Assembly: GCF_000733935.1 (NCBI RefSeq)
Contig: NZ_JPON01000001.1
Coordinates: forward strand, 248,001-312,000
Direction: 5' to 3'
Source: Methylomarinum vadi
GTDB taxonomy: Bacteria; Pseudomonadota; Gammaproteobacteria; Methylococcales; Methylomonadaceae
Length of the DNA stretch: 64,000 nucleotides
Each line of letters opens with the position of its first letter. The first letter of the stretch is position 1. The notes under the pieces are model-generated. The model did not search any database. It was not told the origin of the DNA and saw only the letters and a program-made list of their open reading frames with translations. Of the stretch, positions 22,413 to 33,561 are shown in pieces. The position numbers and the translations under genes are program-made.

Positions 22413-22882
22413 TGAGACTTTATTTGCAGACGGCCGAGGAAACGGAATTAATGGGCGCGGAACTCTGGCACGCATTGCCGGAAAAGTGTCTGATCTTTCT
22501 ACATGGCGATTTAGGGGCGGGTAAGACCACGCTGGTTCGGGGTGTGTTGCGTGCGGCCGGCCATCAAGGGGCGGTTAAAAGCCCAACCTATACTTTAGTT
22601 GAGGAATACCGGCTGGGGAGTAGGCAAATTTTTCATTTCGATTTGTACCGTTTGCGGGATCCTGAAGAATTGGAGTGGATCGGGATTCAGGATTACCTGG
22701 CGCAACAGGCCCTGTGTTTTATCGAATGGCCGGAAATGGGGGAGGGTTTCTTGCCGTGCGCAGAAATTGATCTGGATTTACGGGCAACAAATGCCGGTAG
22801 GGAGATAATTATCAAGGTGTTGCCCGAACGGTTGCAAAAAAAGATAATTCTAAACTGGAAAAACAAAGACATACTGCTATAA
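22409..22882 (+). CDS. tsaE: tRNA t6A modification ATPase TsaE
   Basis: This 157-residue P-loop ATPase works with TsaB, TsaC and TsaD to install threonylcarbamoyladenosine at A37 of ANN-decoding tRNAs. Walker A is GDLGAGKTT (33-41). Then come SPTYTLVEEY, FHFDLYRL and FIEWPEMGEGFLP, all typical of the family. Translation is coupled to nnr (ATGA overlap), a pairing seen across Gammaproteobacteria. Confidence 0.96.
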   Translation: MMRLYLQTAEETELMGAELWHALPEKCLIFLHGDLGAGKTTLVRGVLRAAGHQGAVKSPTYTLVEEYRLGSRQIFHFDLYRLRDPEELEWIGIQDYLAQQALCFIEWPEMGEGFLPCAEIDLDLRATNAGREIIIKVLPERLQKKIILNWKNKDILL

Positions 22883-22915
22883 TTTAAACAAAAATATTGT
22901 TCTGGTTATAGCGCT

Positions 22916-24256
22916 ATGCCCCGATTTCGGAAAATTTTTGTTCTGTCTTTGTTACTGGCTATGTCGGTGACTGTCGGTGCGGAGCAGATAAAGGTCGATT
23001 CATTACGTTTTTGGACGGCACCAGACCATACGCGCTTGGTATTCGATGTTTCCAAGGTGCCCTCGCACAGTATTTTTCCGCTGGACAATCCTGCCCGCTT
23101 GGTCATTGACATCAATAATGCTTCCTTGAACCGGCCGTTTCGGCAACCCCCCGGCAATCATCCGCTCTTTTCCAAGGTGCGCAGCGCGGTTCGGCATGGC
23201 AAGGATTTGAGGGTCGTTCTCGATTTAAAAACAGACGTTGCAACAAAAAGTTTTACGTTACGCCCGAGCCATCAGTATGGCAATCGTCTCGTGGTGGATT
23301 TATTTCCGAAGCAGGGCGCGGCCAAGGCAAGTTCGACGACTCAAAAAAGCGCGGCCGTTAAAACGGTTGAAAATAAAGGTCGAGACATCATCGTGGCTGT
23401 CGATGCAGGTCATGGCGGGGAAGATCCCGGTGCGCATGGCCCCAGGGGAACGCAGGAGAAGAAGGTCGTTTTTGCGATAGCGCAAAAACTGGCGGCGATG
23501 ATCAATAAACAGCCGGGCATGAAGGCCGTGATGGTGCGCAAAGGCGATTATTACCTAAAATTGCGTAAGCGCATGGATATCGCCCGCGAAGCGAGGGCCG
23601 ATCTGTTTGTTTCGATTCACGCCGATGCTTTTAAAAGTTCGCGGGTTAAAGGTGCTTCGGTGTTCACGCTGTCCAGGCGTGGGGCTTCCAGCGAGGCGGC
23701 ACGTTGGTTGGCATATCACGAAAACTCCGCCGATCTGGAACTGGCCGGCGGCGTTAGCCTGGATGATAAAGATGAAATGTTAGCGTCAGTGTTGCTGGAT
23801 TTGTCGCAAACGGCAACGAAGGAAGCTAGCCGCAAAGTCGCCGCCAAGGTGCTGGGTAATTTCAAGCATATCGGTGCTTTACACAAGAATACGGTGCAAA
23901 AAGCCGGCTTCATGGTGCTTAAATCACCCGATATTCCTTCCATCCTGGTGGAAACGGCATTTATTTCCAATCCTCATGAGGAGCGCAAACTTCGTAGTGG
24001 CGCCCATCAATACAAAATGGCCAGAGCCATTTTTCATGGAATTCTAGAATACTTCAGAGAGTATGCGCCGCCGGATACATTGATGGCGTTAAATTCGACT
24101 AGACAAGCGAGGCATGTGATCAGCCGCGGCGATACGTTGTCGGGAATCGCGCAACAGTATGGCGTCAGTATGCGGGCTATCAAGGCCGCTAATTCCCTGG
24201 CCGACAATACAATTCGGGTCGGTCAAGTCTTGATGATACCGGCGGATAGCGGCTGA
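22916..24256 (+). CDS. amiC: N-acetylmuramoyl-L-alanine amidase with AMIN and LysM domains
   Basis: This 446-residue periplasmic amidase cleaves the amide between MurNAc and the stem peptide for daughter-cell separation. A signal peptide (about 1-23, LSLLLAMSVTVGA) is followed by an AMIN domain (about 26-125) for septal targeting. The zinc Amidase_3 domain (about 158-385) has the His and Glu ligands in VDAGHGGEDPGA and later VSIHADAF and VETAFISNP. One C-terminal LysM (about 398-445, HVISRGDTLSGIAQQYG) binds peptidoglycan. It takes the amiB position next to mutL. AmiB and AmiC cannot be separated firmly by eye. Confidence 0.9.
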   Translation: MPRFRKIFVLSLLLAMSVTVGAEQIKVDSLRFWTAPDHTRLVFDVSKVPSHSIFPLDNPARLVIDINNASLNRPFRQPPGNHPLFSKVRSAVRHGKDLRVVLDLKTDVATKSFTLRPSHQYGNRLVVDLFPKQGAAKASSTTQKSAAVKTVENKGRDIIVAVDAGHGGEDPGAHGPRGTQEKKVVFAIAQKLAAMINKQPGMKAVMVRKGDYYLKLRKRMDIAREARADLFVSIHADAFKSSRVKGASVFTLSRRGASSEAARWLAYHENSADLELAGGVSLDDKDEMLASVLLDLSQTATKEASRKVAAKVLGNFKHIGALHKNTVQKAGFMVLKSPDIPSILVETAFISNPHEERKLRSGAHQYKMARAIFHGILEYFREYAPPDTLMALNSTRQARHVISRGDTLSGIAQQYGVSMRAIKAANSLADNTIRVGQVLMIPADSG

Positions 24257-24367
24257 TCTGGCAAGCCTGGTTTACCGAATAGGCGAGGTTTTAGCGATAT
24301 AATCGCCATACCTGTTTTCACATATCGGACTGTCCAGTAAAATACAGCCTTTTTGTCGGGCTGTTCC

Positions 24368-26176
24368 ATGCGAATACACGCTTTACCCACTCAATTAATC
24401 AATCAGATCGCGGCGGGCGAAGTGGTCGAAAGACCGGCTTCGGTGGTCAAGGAGTTGGTGGAGAACTGTTTTGATGCCGGCGCCAAGCAAATCCACATCG
24501 ATATCGAGCAGGGCGGCTGTCGTTTGATTCGCGTTCGTGACGATGGGTGCGGTATTTTCAAGGATGATTTGCCGTTGGCATTGTCCCGCCATGCCACCAG
24601 TAAGATCGCCAGTCTTAAGGATTTGGAGCAGGTAGGCAGCATGGGCTTTCGCGGCGAAGCGTTGCCCAGCATTAGCTCGGTTGCCCGCTTGAATTTGATT
24701 TCCAGAACCGAGCAGGCGGAATGCGCCTGGAAAGTCGCAGCCGACGGGACGGAAAAGGATTTTGATCCGCAGCCCGATCCTCATCCTTACGGCACAACCG
24801 TTGAAGTGCGCGATTTGTTCTACAACACGCCGGCACGGCGTAAATTTCTGAAAAGTGAAAAAACGGAATTTTCCCATATCGAAAATTTAATCAAAAAAAT
24901 GGCGCTGAGCCGCTTCGATATCGGTTTCCTTCTGACCCATAATCAGCGCGAGATATTGAACTGTAAGCCGGCTGTGACCGAAGCGGAGAAAGAAAAACGT
25001 ATTGCCGGAATATGCGGTTCCGCATTTATTGAAAATGCCGTCAGAATCGATTACGCATCCTCAGGATTGCAATTGGCGGGCTGGGTTGGCAGGCCAACTT
25101 TTTCCCGCAGCCAACAGGATATGCAATTTTTCTATGTCAATGGACGCTTGATCAAGGATAGGTTGGTTGCTCATGCCGTCAAACAGGCTTATCAGGACGT
25201 TATGTATCACGGCAGGCACCCGGTTTTCGTACTGTATCTGACCCTCGATCCAAAACTGGTCGACGTGAATGCTCATCCCGCTAAACTCGAAGTACGTTTC
25301 CGCGAGGGGCGCCTGGTGCATGATTTTCTGTTCAGCGCCTTGCATCGTTCCTTAGCGGAGCAGCGACCGCAGTCTCAAGCCTCAGTGTCGAAGGTAGCAG
25401 CATTCGAAGCACTCGAGCAGGAGGAGCGGAAACCATCTTTCCATTATGCCGGCAGCGCTCCAACAGCACCCCGGCAATCCTCTCTGCCAATGACGGTCGA
25501 GGAAGAAATCAAGGCCTATGCCTCGTTGTATCCGCAAGATGAAATTAAAGAGAAGGAACAACGGGCAGTAGCTGAAAACGAAGAGCGGCCGATTCCGCCC
25601 TTGGGGTTTGCGGTCGCCCATGTCCATAATATATATATCCTGTCCGAAACGCGTAACGGCGTCATTTTAGTCGATGCCCATGCCGCTCATGAACGGGTGA
25701 CCTACGAACGATTAAAAAAGCAATATCATCAGGGGAATGTGCCGGCCCAGCCATTGCTGCTGCCATTGAAAATACCCGTGAGTATGGCGGAAGCCGATTT
25801 GGCCGAACGAGAAGGCAATTTTTTTCTGTCTCTCGGTTTCGAATTAAGCCGTTCCGGCCCCGAAACTCTGATATTGCGTTCAACCCCGGCGATTTTGGCT
25901 AAAGCGGATATGGATGGACTGATCCGCGATATTCTGGCCGACCTCATTGCTAATGGTATGAGCCGCAGGGTGCTGGAAAAGTCCAACGAAATTCTCGCCA
26001 CCATGGCTTGCCACGGTTCAGTCAGGGCGCGCAGAAAATTGACGATCGACGAGATGAATGCGTTGTTGCGGGAAATGGAGCAAACCGAGCGCATTGGCCA
26101 ATGCAATCATGGCCGTCCGACGTGGGTGGAATTAAGCCATGCCGATTTGGATAAATTTTTCATGCGCGGGCAATAA
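24368..26176 (+). CDS. mutL: DNA mismatch repair protein MutL
   Basis: This 602-residue matchmaker links MutS mismatch recognition to strand cleavage and helicase loading. The GHKL ATPase N-terminus carries NQIAAGEVVERPASVVKELV, the metal-binding EN in ELVENCFDAGA, DDGCGI, RHATSKI and GFRGEALPSISSV. A C-terminal dimerisation domain begins near residue 410 after a variable linker. The DMHAHE-type endonuclease site is not present (DAHAAHERVTYE is seen instead, as in E. coli MutL), and the terminal HGRPTW motif is kept. Non-endonuclease MutLs usually act with MutH, which is not in the window. ATG 24368 is preferred over TTG 24353. Confidence 0.96.
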   Translation: MRIHALPTQLINQIAAGEVVERPASVVKELVENCFDAGAKQIHIDIEQGGCRLIRVRDDGCGIFKDDLPLALSRHATSKIASLKDLEQVGSMGFRGEALPSISSVARLNLISRTEQAECAWKVAADGTEKDFDPQPDPHPYGTTVEVRDLFYNTPARRKFLKSEKTEFSHIENLIKKMALSRFDIGFLLTHNQREILNCKPAVTEAEKEKRIAGICGSAFIENAVRIDYASSGLQLAGWVGRPTFSRSQQDMQFFYVNGRLIKDRLVAHAVKQAYQDVMYHGRHPVFVLYLTLDPKLVDVNAHPAKLEVRFREGRLVHDFLFSALHRSLAEQRPQSQASVSKVAAFEALEQEERKPSFHYAGSAPTAPRQSSLPMTVEEEIKAYASLYPQDEIKEKEQRAVAENEERPIPPLGFAVAHVHNIYILSETRNGVILVDAHAAHERVTYERLKKQYHQGNVPAQPLLLPLKIPVSMAEADLAEREGNFFLSLGFELSRSGPETLILRSTPAILAKADMDGLIRDILADLIANGMSRRVLEKSNEILATMACHGSVRARRKLTIDEMNALLREMEQTERIGQCNHGRPTWVELSHADLDKFFMRGQ

Positions 26177-26177
26177 T

Positions 26178-27107
26178 ATGAATAGCCCCGATTTACCTCC
26201 AGCCATTTTTTTAATGGGGCCGACCGCTTCGGGCAAAACGGCCTTGGCTGTGCAGCTCGCACAGCACTTCAATGCGGAAATAATCAGTGTCGATTCTGCT
26301 TTGGTTTACCGGGGTATGGATATCGGTACTGCCAAACCGAGCCTGGCAGAGCGCGGCGGCATTGTGCATCACCTAATCGATATTCTCGATCCCGCCGAAA
26401 CCTTTTCTACCGGCCAGTTTCGCGCCAGCGCGCTGGAATTGATGGTCGATATTACCAGGCGTGGTAAAATTCCACTGTTGGCGGGGGGTACGATGCTTTA
26501 TTTCAATGCGTTATTGCATGGTTTGGCCGAATTGCCGCCGGCGGATCCTGAAATTCGCAAACAATTGGATTTGCAACTGGCCAATATAGGCAAGGAAGCG
26601 ATGCACCGGCGTTTGCGGCAGGTCGATCCCGAAGCGGCGGCTCGGATTCATCCCAATGATCCGCAAAGAATTCAACGCGCACTTGAAGTTTTTGCAATCA
26701 GTGGTAAACCAATCAGCAGTTTTTTTGCTCAGGCCGGGCGGTCGATTCCTTATCGTCCGATTAAGCTGATTATCGCGCCTGAAGATCGCAAAATTCTGCA
26801 TGAAATGATCGCCGAGCGTTTTCTCGCGATGTTGCGGCAGGGCTTGGTCGAAGAAGTCGAAATCTTGTTTCGGCGCGGTGATTTGAACGAGTCGATGCCG
26901 TCTGTTCGCGCCGTGGGGTATCGGCAAGTTTGGTCCTATTTGTGCGGCGAGTTGGATTTTGCGGCGATGACTGAAAAAGCGATAGTGGCGACCCGGCAGT
27001 TGGCAAAAAGGCAATTTACCTGGTTGCGTAGGGAGCAAGATGCTAAAAAACTGGTGAGCGGTGATCCTGACTTGTTGGCCAAGGCCTTGCAATGGATCCG
27101 AGTATAA
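26178..27107 (+). CDS. miaA: tRNA dimethylallyltransferase
   Basis: This 309-residue enzyme transfers dimethylallyl from DMAPP to N6 of A37 in tRNAs reading UNN codons, using an isoprenoid made by the MEP pathway whose ispD and ispF lie upstream. The P-loop GPTASGKT (14-21), SVDSALVYRGMDIGTAKP, HHLIDILDP, TFSTGQF, GGTMLYFNALLHG and the C-terminal GYRQVW and RQFTWLR segments are visible. ATG 26178 sits 2 bp after mutL stops. The frame extends 13 codons upstream into mutL without family sequence. Confidence 0.96.
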   Translation: MNSPDLPPAIFLMGPTASGKTALAVQLAQHFNAEIISVDSALVYRGMDIGTAKPSLAERGGIVHHLIDILDPAETFSTGQFRASALELMVDITRRGKIPLLAGGTMLYFNALLHGLAELPPADPEIRKQLDLQLANIGKEAMHRRLRQVDPEAAARIHPNDPQRIQRALEVFAISGKPISSFFAQAGRSIPYRPIKLIIAPEDRKILHEMIAERFLAMLRQGLVEEVEILFRRGDLNESMPSVRAVGYRQVWSYLCGELDFAAMTEKAIVATRQLAKRQFTWLRREQDAKKLVSGDPDLLAKALQWIRV

Positions 27108-27234
27108 AAATTGTGGTTGTGAACTTGAAAAAGAATGAATTGTCCCAACAATCAGTTTTGAGTTAGAAAAATTGTCGAATTTATTTATACTCTGTTAATG
27201 TATCCACAGGCTGAAAATAATAAGGAGAAATTGG

Positions 27235-27474
27235 ATGTCAAAAAGTCAAAATCTGCAGGATAATTTTTTAAATACCCTTAGAAAAGAGCATACGCCTGTT
27301 TCTATATTCCTGGTCAACGGCATCAAATTGCAGGGACGGATCGATTCGTTCGATCAGTATGTCATTATGTTGAAAAATACTGTCAACCAGATGGTTTATA
27401 AGCATGCTATATCAACCATTGTGCCGGGGAAACCGTTCAAGATGGGAAGGGAAAGCGACAGCGTTGAAGATTAA
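27235..27474 (+). CDS. hfq: RNA chaperone Hfq
   Basis: This 79-residue Sm-like hexameric RNA chaperone pairs small RNAs with mRNAs. The Sm1 fold (residues 8-50, including [17 protein letters not shown]) and Sm2 motif ([10 protein letters not shown], 55-64) are intact. The acidic tail (ESDSVED) is short compared with the roughly 100-residue E. coli protein. A strong AAGGAG site precedes the start. The 127-bp upstream gap contains a TATACT element near 27187 that could be a promoter, with no convincing -35. It is followed by hflX as in other Gammaproteobacteria. Confidence 0.97.
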   Translation: MSKSQNLQDNFLNTLRKEHTPVSIFLVNGIKLQGRIDSFDQYVIMLKNTVNQMVYKHAISTIVPGKPFKMGRESDSVED

Positions 27475-27500
27475 TAAAAGTTATCGCAAGGAGTCTTTGC

Positions 27501-28766
27501 TTGTTTGAGCGTCCTGATGCCGGTGAACGGGCTATTCTCGTTCATTTGAATTTACACGCAGGACAGGAAGATCTCTTAGAACTGCAAGAGCTTGCCAAAT
27601 CCGCTGGCGCAGAACCTGTTCATATATTAACCGGCCGCCGTTATCGCCCCGATCCCAAGTTTTTTATCGGTTCTGGAAAAGTGGATGAGCTAAAGGCGGA
27701 AATTGAAACCCATGACGCCGATATCGTACTGGTGAACCATCCGCTAACGCCCAGTCAGGAAAGAAATCTGGAAAATGCGCTGGGAACCAGAGTGGTTGAC
27801 AGGAATGGGCTGATTTTGGATATTTTTGCCCAACGCGCAAAAACCTTCGAAGGGAAATTGCAGGTTGAATTAGCCCAGTTAAAACATTTATCCACCCGTT
27901 TGGTTAGAGGCTGGACCCACTTGGAAAGACAAAAGGGCGGTATTGGCCTGCGCGGTCCGGGTGAAACCCAATTGGAAACCGACCGGCGATTATTGGGGAT
28001 GCGCATTAAGCAGATACAACGCCGTTTGGAAAGGGTGGAAAAACAAAGGCATCAGGGACGCAGTAAACGTAAAAAGGCGGAAGTTCCGTCGGTATCGCTT
28101 GTCGGTTACACTAATGCCGGCAAGTCGACTCTGTTCAATGCGTTGACGAAGGCGGATATTTATGCGGCTAATCAATTGTTTGCAACACTGGATCCGACCT
28201 TGCGCCACTACACCGTCGGCAATGGGGCGGAATTGGTGTTGGCCGATACGGTAGGTTTTATTCGTCATTTGCCGCATGAATTGGTGGCGGCCTTTAAGTC
28301 GACCTTACAAGAGGCAAGCGAAGCCGATCTGCTGCTGCATGTGATCGATGCCAATGCCGAGGACCGTGACGAAACGATTTTTCACGTCAATCAAGTATTG
28401 CAAGATATCGGTGCGGGTGAGATACATCAGCTACAAATCTTTAATAAAATCGATTTGCTTGAGAATGTCGAGCCACATGTCGATTATGATGAACAAGGTA
28501 AGCCGGTCAGAGTTTGGATGTCGGCGCATACCGGGGCCGGTAGTGAGCTGTTGGATCAGGCGCTGAGTAAAATTTTTGCCAGCAGTCGAGTGAGAAGAAA
28601 ATGCTTTCTATTGCCGGAACAAGCGGCAATTAGAGCCAAACTATTCGGATATGCCCGTATTCTTAGCGAAAAAGCTAACGAGCACGGCGGTTGGGAATTG
28701 GCTGTGGAAATCGATAAAAAGCATTTAGGGTTATTAAAAAACGTCCGAATCGAAGAAATTAACTGA
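27501..28766 (+). CDS. hflX: Ribosome-splitting GTPase HflX
   Basis: This 421-residue GTPase rescues stalled ribosomes by splitting them, notably after heat stress. The N-terminal glycine-rich HflX domain (FIGSGKVDEL, QERNLENALG, DRNGLILDIFAQRA, GGIGLRGPGETQLETDRR) precedes the G domain with G1 GYTNAGKST (202-210), G3 in ADTVGFIRHLPH and G4 FNKID. The start is TTG 27501, supported by AAGGAG 7 nt upstream and by agreement with the E. coli N-terminus pattern (MF-R-DAGE). It lies 26 bp after hfq. Confidence 0.95.
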   Translation: MFERPDAGERAILVHLNLHAGQEDLLELQELAKSAGAEPVHILTGRRYRPDPKFFIGSGKVDELKAEIETHDADIVLVNHPLTPSQERNLENALGTRVVDRNGLILDIFAQRAKTFEGKLQVELAQLKHLSTRLVRGWTHLERQKGGIGLRGPGETQLETDRRLLGMRIKQIQRRLERVEKQRHQGRSKRKKAEVPSVSLVGYTNAGKSTLFNALTKADIYAANQLFATLDPTLRHYTVGNGAELVLADTVGFIRHLPHELVAAFKSTLQEASEADLLLHVIDANAEDRDETIFHVNQVLQDIGAGEIHQLQIFNKIDLLENVEPHVDYDEQGKPVRVWMSAHTGAGSELLDQALSKIFASSRVRRKCFLLPEQAAIRAKLFGYARILSEKANEHGGWELAVEIDKKHLGLLKNVRIEEIN

Positions 28767-28931
28767 TTTTATGGAAAATTTCTTGGTGAAATGAAATGTG
28801 GAGCACTGATTTGCGATAAAATAAGCTTTTTGGGCAGTTGCCCGTTTTGTTACCAGGATGGGTAATAAAATCGAAACGATAAGGAGAGCAAATTTTGAAA
28901 TTCAGTAAAAAATCCAATTGGAGCATTTAAT

Positions 28932-30119
28932 ATGTCCTGGAATGAGCCCGGTGGCGATAATAAAGATCCCTGGAGCGGTCGTAACGACAAGAATGGTCCG
29001 CCGGATCTTGATGAAGCGATTCGTTCTTTACAAGAAAAATTAGGCGGTATATTTGGTGGCGGAACGGGAGGCGGATCCGGTGGCGGCTCTTCGCTGAAGA
29101 GCTTTGGCTTTTTGCTCGTCGGCGCCTTGGTGTTATGGGGGTTGAGCGGATTTTACATCGTCGATGAGGGAACTCGTGGCGTCGTGACCCGTTTTGGCGC
29201 ATACACCGATACTACCCAGGCAGGTTTGAACTGGCACATTCCCGTACCAATCGAGCAAGTTCAAATCATTAACGTTGAACAGCAACGATTCATCGAAGTC
29301 GGCTATCGTTCCGGTGGGCGTCAGGGGATGGGTTCCGTACCCCGCGAAGCCTTGATGTTGACTAAGGATGAAAACATTGTCGATGTGCGTCTTGCCGTTC
29401 AGTATCAAGTCAAAGATGCCAAGGATTATGCTTTCAATGTGTTGAATCCGGCTGCAACCCTGAAACAGGTAACGGAAAGCGTCGAGCGTGGCGTTGTGGG
29501 AAACAACAATATGGACTTTGTCTTGACCGAAGGGCGTAGCGAGGTGGTATCCCAGATTAAGCAAGAAATTCAGACGGTTATGGATTCTTATAAAGCAGGC
29601 GTGCTAATCACTAGCGTTAACCTGCAGGATGCCCAGCCACCCGAACAGGTTCAGGGTGCATTCGAAGACGCGATCAAGGCAAGAGAAGACAAGCAAAGGC
29701 TGATCAATGAAGCCGAAGCTTATTCCAATGATGTGGTTCCCAAAGCGCGCGGTGCGGCTTCGAGACTGACCCAGGAAGCCGAGGCCTACAAGGAAAGACT
29801 GATTGCGCAGGCGAGTGGTGAGGCAAGCCGCTTTAGTCAATTGCTGAAGGAATACAAAAGAGCTCCCAAAGTGACTAGGGAACGTCTCTATTTAGAATCG
29901 ATGGAAGAGGTTCTTACTAATACGGCGACTGTCATGGTCGATGTGAAAGGCGGCAATAATTTGTTTTATTTACCTTTGGATAAAATGACCAAGCAACAGA
30001 CAGGAACAAGCGAGGCGGCCGAAGCTCAAGCGCCGGTTACATTAACGCCACAACAGACGCGCATTGTTAACAATAACCTGAGAACCTCGTCTCGAGGTCG
30101 TGATGTGAGGGGGCGCTAA
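28932..30119 (+). CDS. hflK: FtsH protease activity modulator HflK
   Basis: This 395-residue SPFH/prohibitin-family protein forms, with HflC, a periplasm-facing cage around FtsH that tunes degradation of membrane proteins. The N-terminus is glycine-rich and cytoplasmic (GGIFGGGTGGGSGGGSS), with one membrane helix at about 58-77 (FGFLLVGALVLWGLSGFYIV), the band-7 domain, then a long charged helix and a Gln/Thr-rich tail. It is followed 1 bp later by hflC. A short GGGC-AGTT-GCCC hairpin lies near 28835-28846 in the 165-bp gap after hflX. Confidence 0.95.
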   Translation: MSWNEPGGDNKDPWSGRNDKNGPPDLDEAIRSLQEKLGGIFGGGTGGGSGGGSSLKSFGFLLVGALVLWGLSGFYIVDEGTRGVVTRFGAYTDTTQAGLNWHIPVPIEQVQIINVEQQRFIEVGYRSGGRQGMGSVPREALMLTKDENIVDVRLAVQYQVKDAKDYAFNVLNPAATLKQVTESVERGVVGNNNMDFVLTEGRSEVVSQIKQEIQTVMDSYKAGVLITSVNLQDAQPPEQVQGAFEDAIKAREDKQRLINEAEAYSNDVVPKARGAASRLTQEAEAYKERLIAQASGEASRFSQLLKEYKRAPKVTRERLYLESMEEVLTNTATVMVDVKGGNNLFYLPLDKMTKQQTGTSEAAEAQAPVTLTPQQTRIVNNNLRTSSRGRDVRGR

Positions 30120-30120
30120 C

Positions 30121-30978
30121 ATGGGGATTAATAAAATCTTAGTGACGGCGGGGTTACTGATCATTCTGTTGTCCATGTCGTTATTTACCGTGAAAGAAAC
30201 CGAACGTGCGATCAAGTTTCGCTTGGGTGAGATTGTCGAAACGGATTTCAAGCCCGGACTGCATACCAAGATTCCGTTTATCAATAACGTCAAAAAATTT
30301 GATGCGCGTATTTTGACGATGGATTCCAAGCCCGAGCGTTTCCTGACCGCGGAAAAGAAAAACGTGATCGTGGATACTTTCGTCAAATGGCGCATCGGCG
30401 ACGTGAAAACTTTTTACACGTCGGTGGCAGGCGATATTAATCAGGCGAATATTCGTCTCGATCAAATCGTCAAGGACGCCAGCCGTAGTGAATTTGGTAA
30501 GCGCGAGATCAAACAATTGGTATCGACCGACCGGCAAATAATCAGCGAAACGCTGATCGCCAATGTCTCGCCTGTGGCAAAAAATTATGGTATCGATATC
30601 ATCGATGTGCAGGTTAAACGCATTGATTTGCCGCAAGATGTCAGTTCCTCGGTTTTTCGCCGGATGGAAGCGGAAAGGGAAAGAGTGGCGCGTGAGTTCC
30701 GTTCGCAAGGGGCCGAGGCGGCCGAACGTATAAGGGCGGATGCCGATAAGCAGCGCGAAATCATTCTGGGTAATGCCTATCGGGATGCCGAAATCATGCG
30801 TGGTGAGGGCGATGCCAAGGCAGCCGAAATCTACGCCAAGGCTTATGGAGAAGATGCCGAGTTTTTTGCTTTTTATCGCAGCATGAATGCTTACAAGCAG
30901 ACGTTTAAAAAGTCCAGTGACATGCTGGTGCTTGAACCGGATTCGGATTTCTTCAAATATTTCAAAAATCAAAAATAA
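30121..30978 (+). CDS. hflC: FtsH protease activity modulator HflC
   Basis: This 285-residue SPFH protein is the partner of HflK. It has an N-terminal membrane anchor (about 5-22, ILVTAGLLIILLSMSLFTV), a band-7 domain (VKETERAIKFRLGEI, PGLHTKIPFINNVKKFDARI, DTFVKWRI), and a helix with repeated Ala/Glu (EREFRSQGAEAAERIRADAD-type) before the GEGDAKAAEIYAKAYG motif. It is translationally adjacent to hflK. Two hairpins lie between it and hisZ. Confidence 0.96.
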   Translation: MGINKILVTAGLLIILLSMSLFTVKETERAIKFRLGEIVETDFKPGLHTKIPFINNVKKFDARILTMDSKPERFLTAEKKNVIVDTFVKWRIGDVKTFYTSVAGDINQANIRLDQIVKDASRSEFGKREIKQLVSTDRQIISETLIANVSPVAKNYGIDIIDVQVKRIDLPQDVSSSVFRRMEAERERVAREFRSQGAEAAERIRADADKQREIILGNAYRDAEIMRGEGDAKAAEIYAKAYGEDAEFFAFYRSMNAYKQTFKKSSDMLVLEPDSDFFKYFKNQK

Positions 30979-30985
30979 TCTTGTG

Positions 30986-31002
30986 GAATGGCTCCGCCAT
31001 TC
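30986..31002 (+). other. Hairpin after hflC
   Basis: A perfect 7-bp stem GAATGGC / GCCATTC with a 3-nt loop lies 7 bp after the hflC stop and is followed only by TTGA. It could mark an RNA 3' end or processing site. Confidence 0.4.
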
Positions 31003-31017
31003 TTGACGTAGTGATCG

Positions 31018-31042
31018 AAACGCTCCATTTTATGGGGCGTTT
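31018..31042 (+). terminator. Terminator-like hairpin before hisZ
   Basis: The stem AAACGCTCC / GGGGCGTTT has one G-T pair and a 7-nt loop, then TTTGC. It lies 22 bp before the hisZ start and may attenuate read-through from hflKC into hisZ-purA. The T-run is short. Confidence 0.45.
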
Positions 31043-31064
31043 TGCACGAGAGAGACATACAAAA

Positions 31065-33561
<2,497 letters not shown>

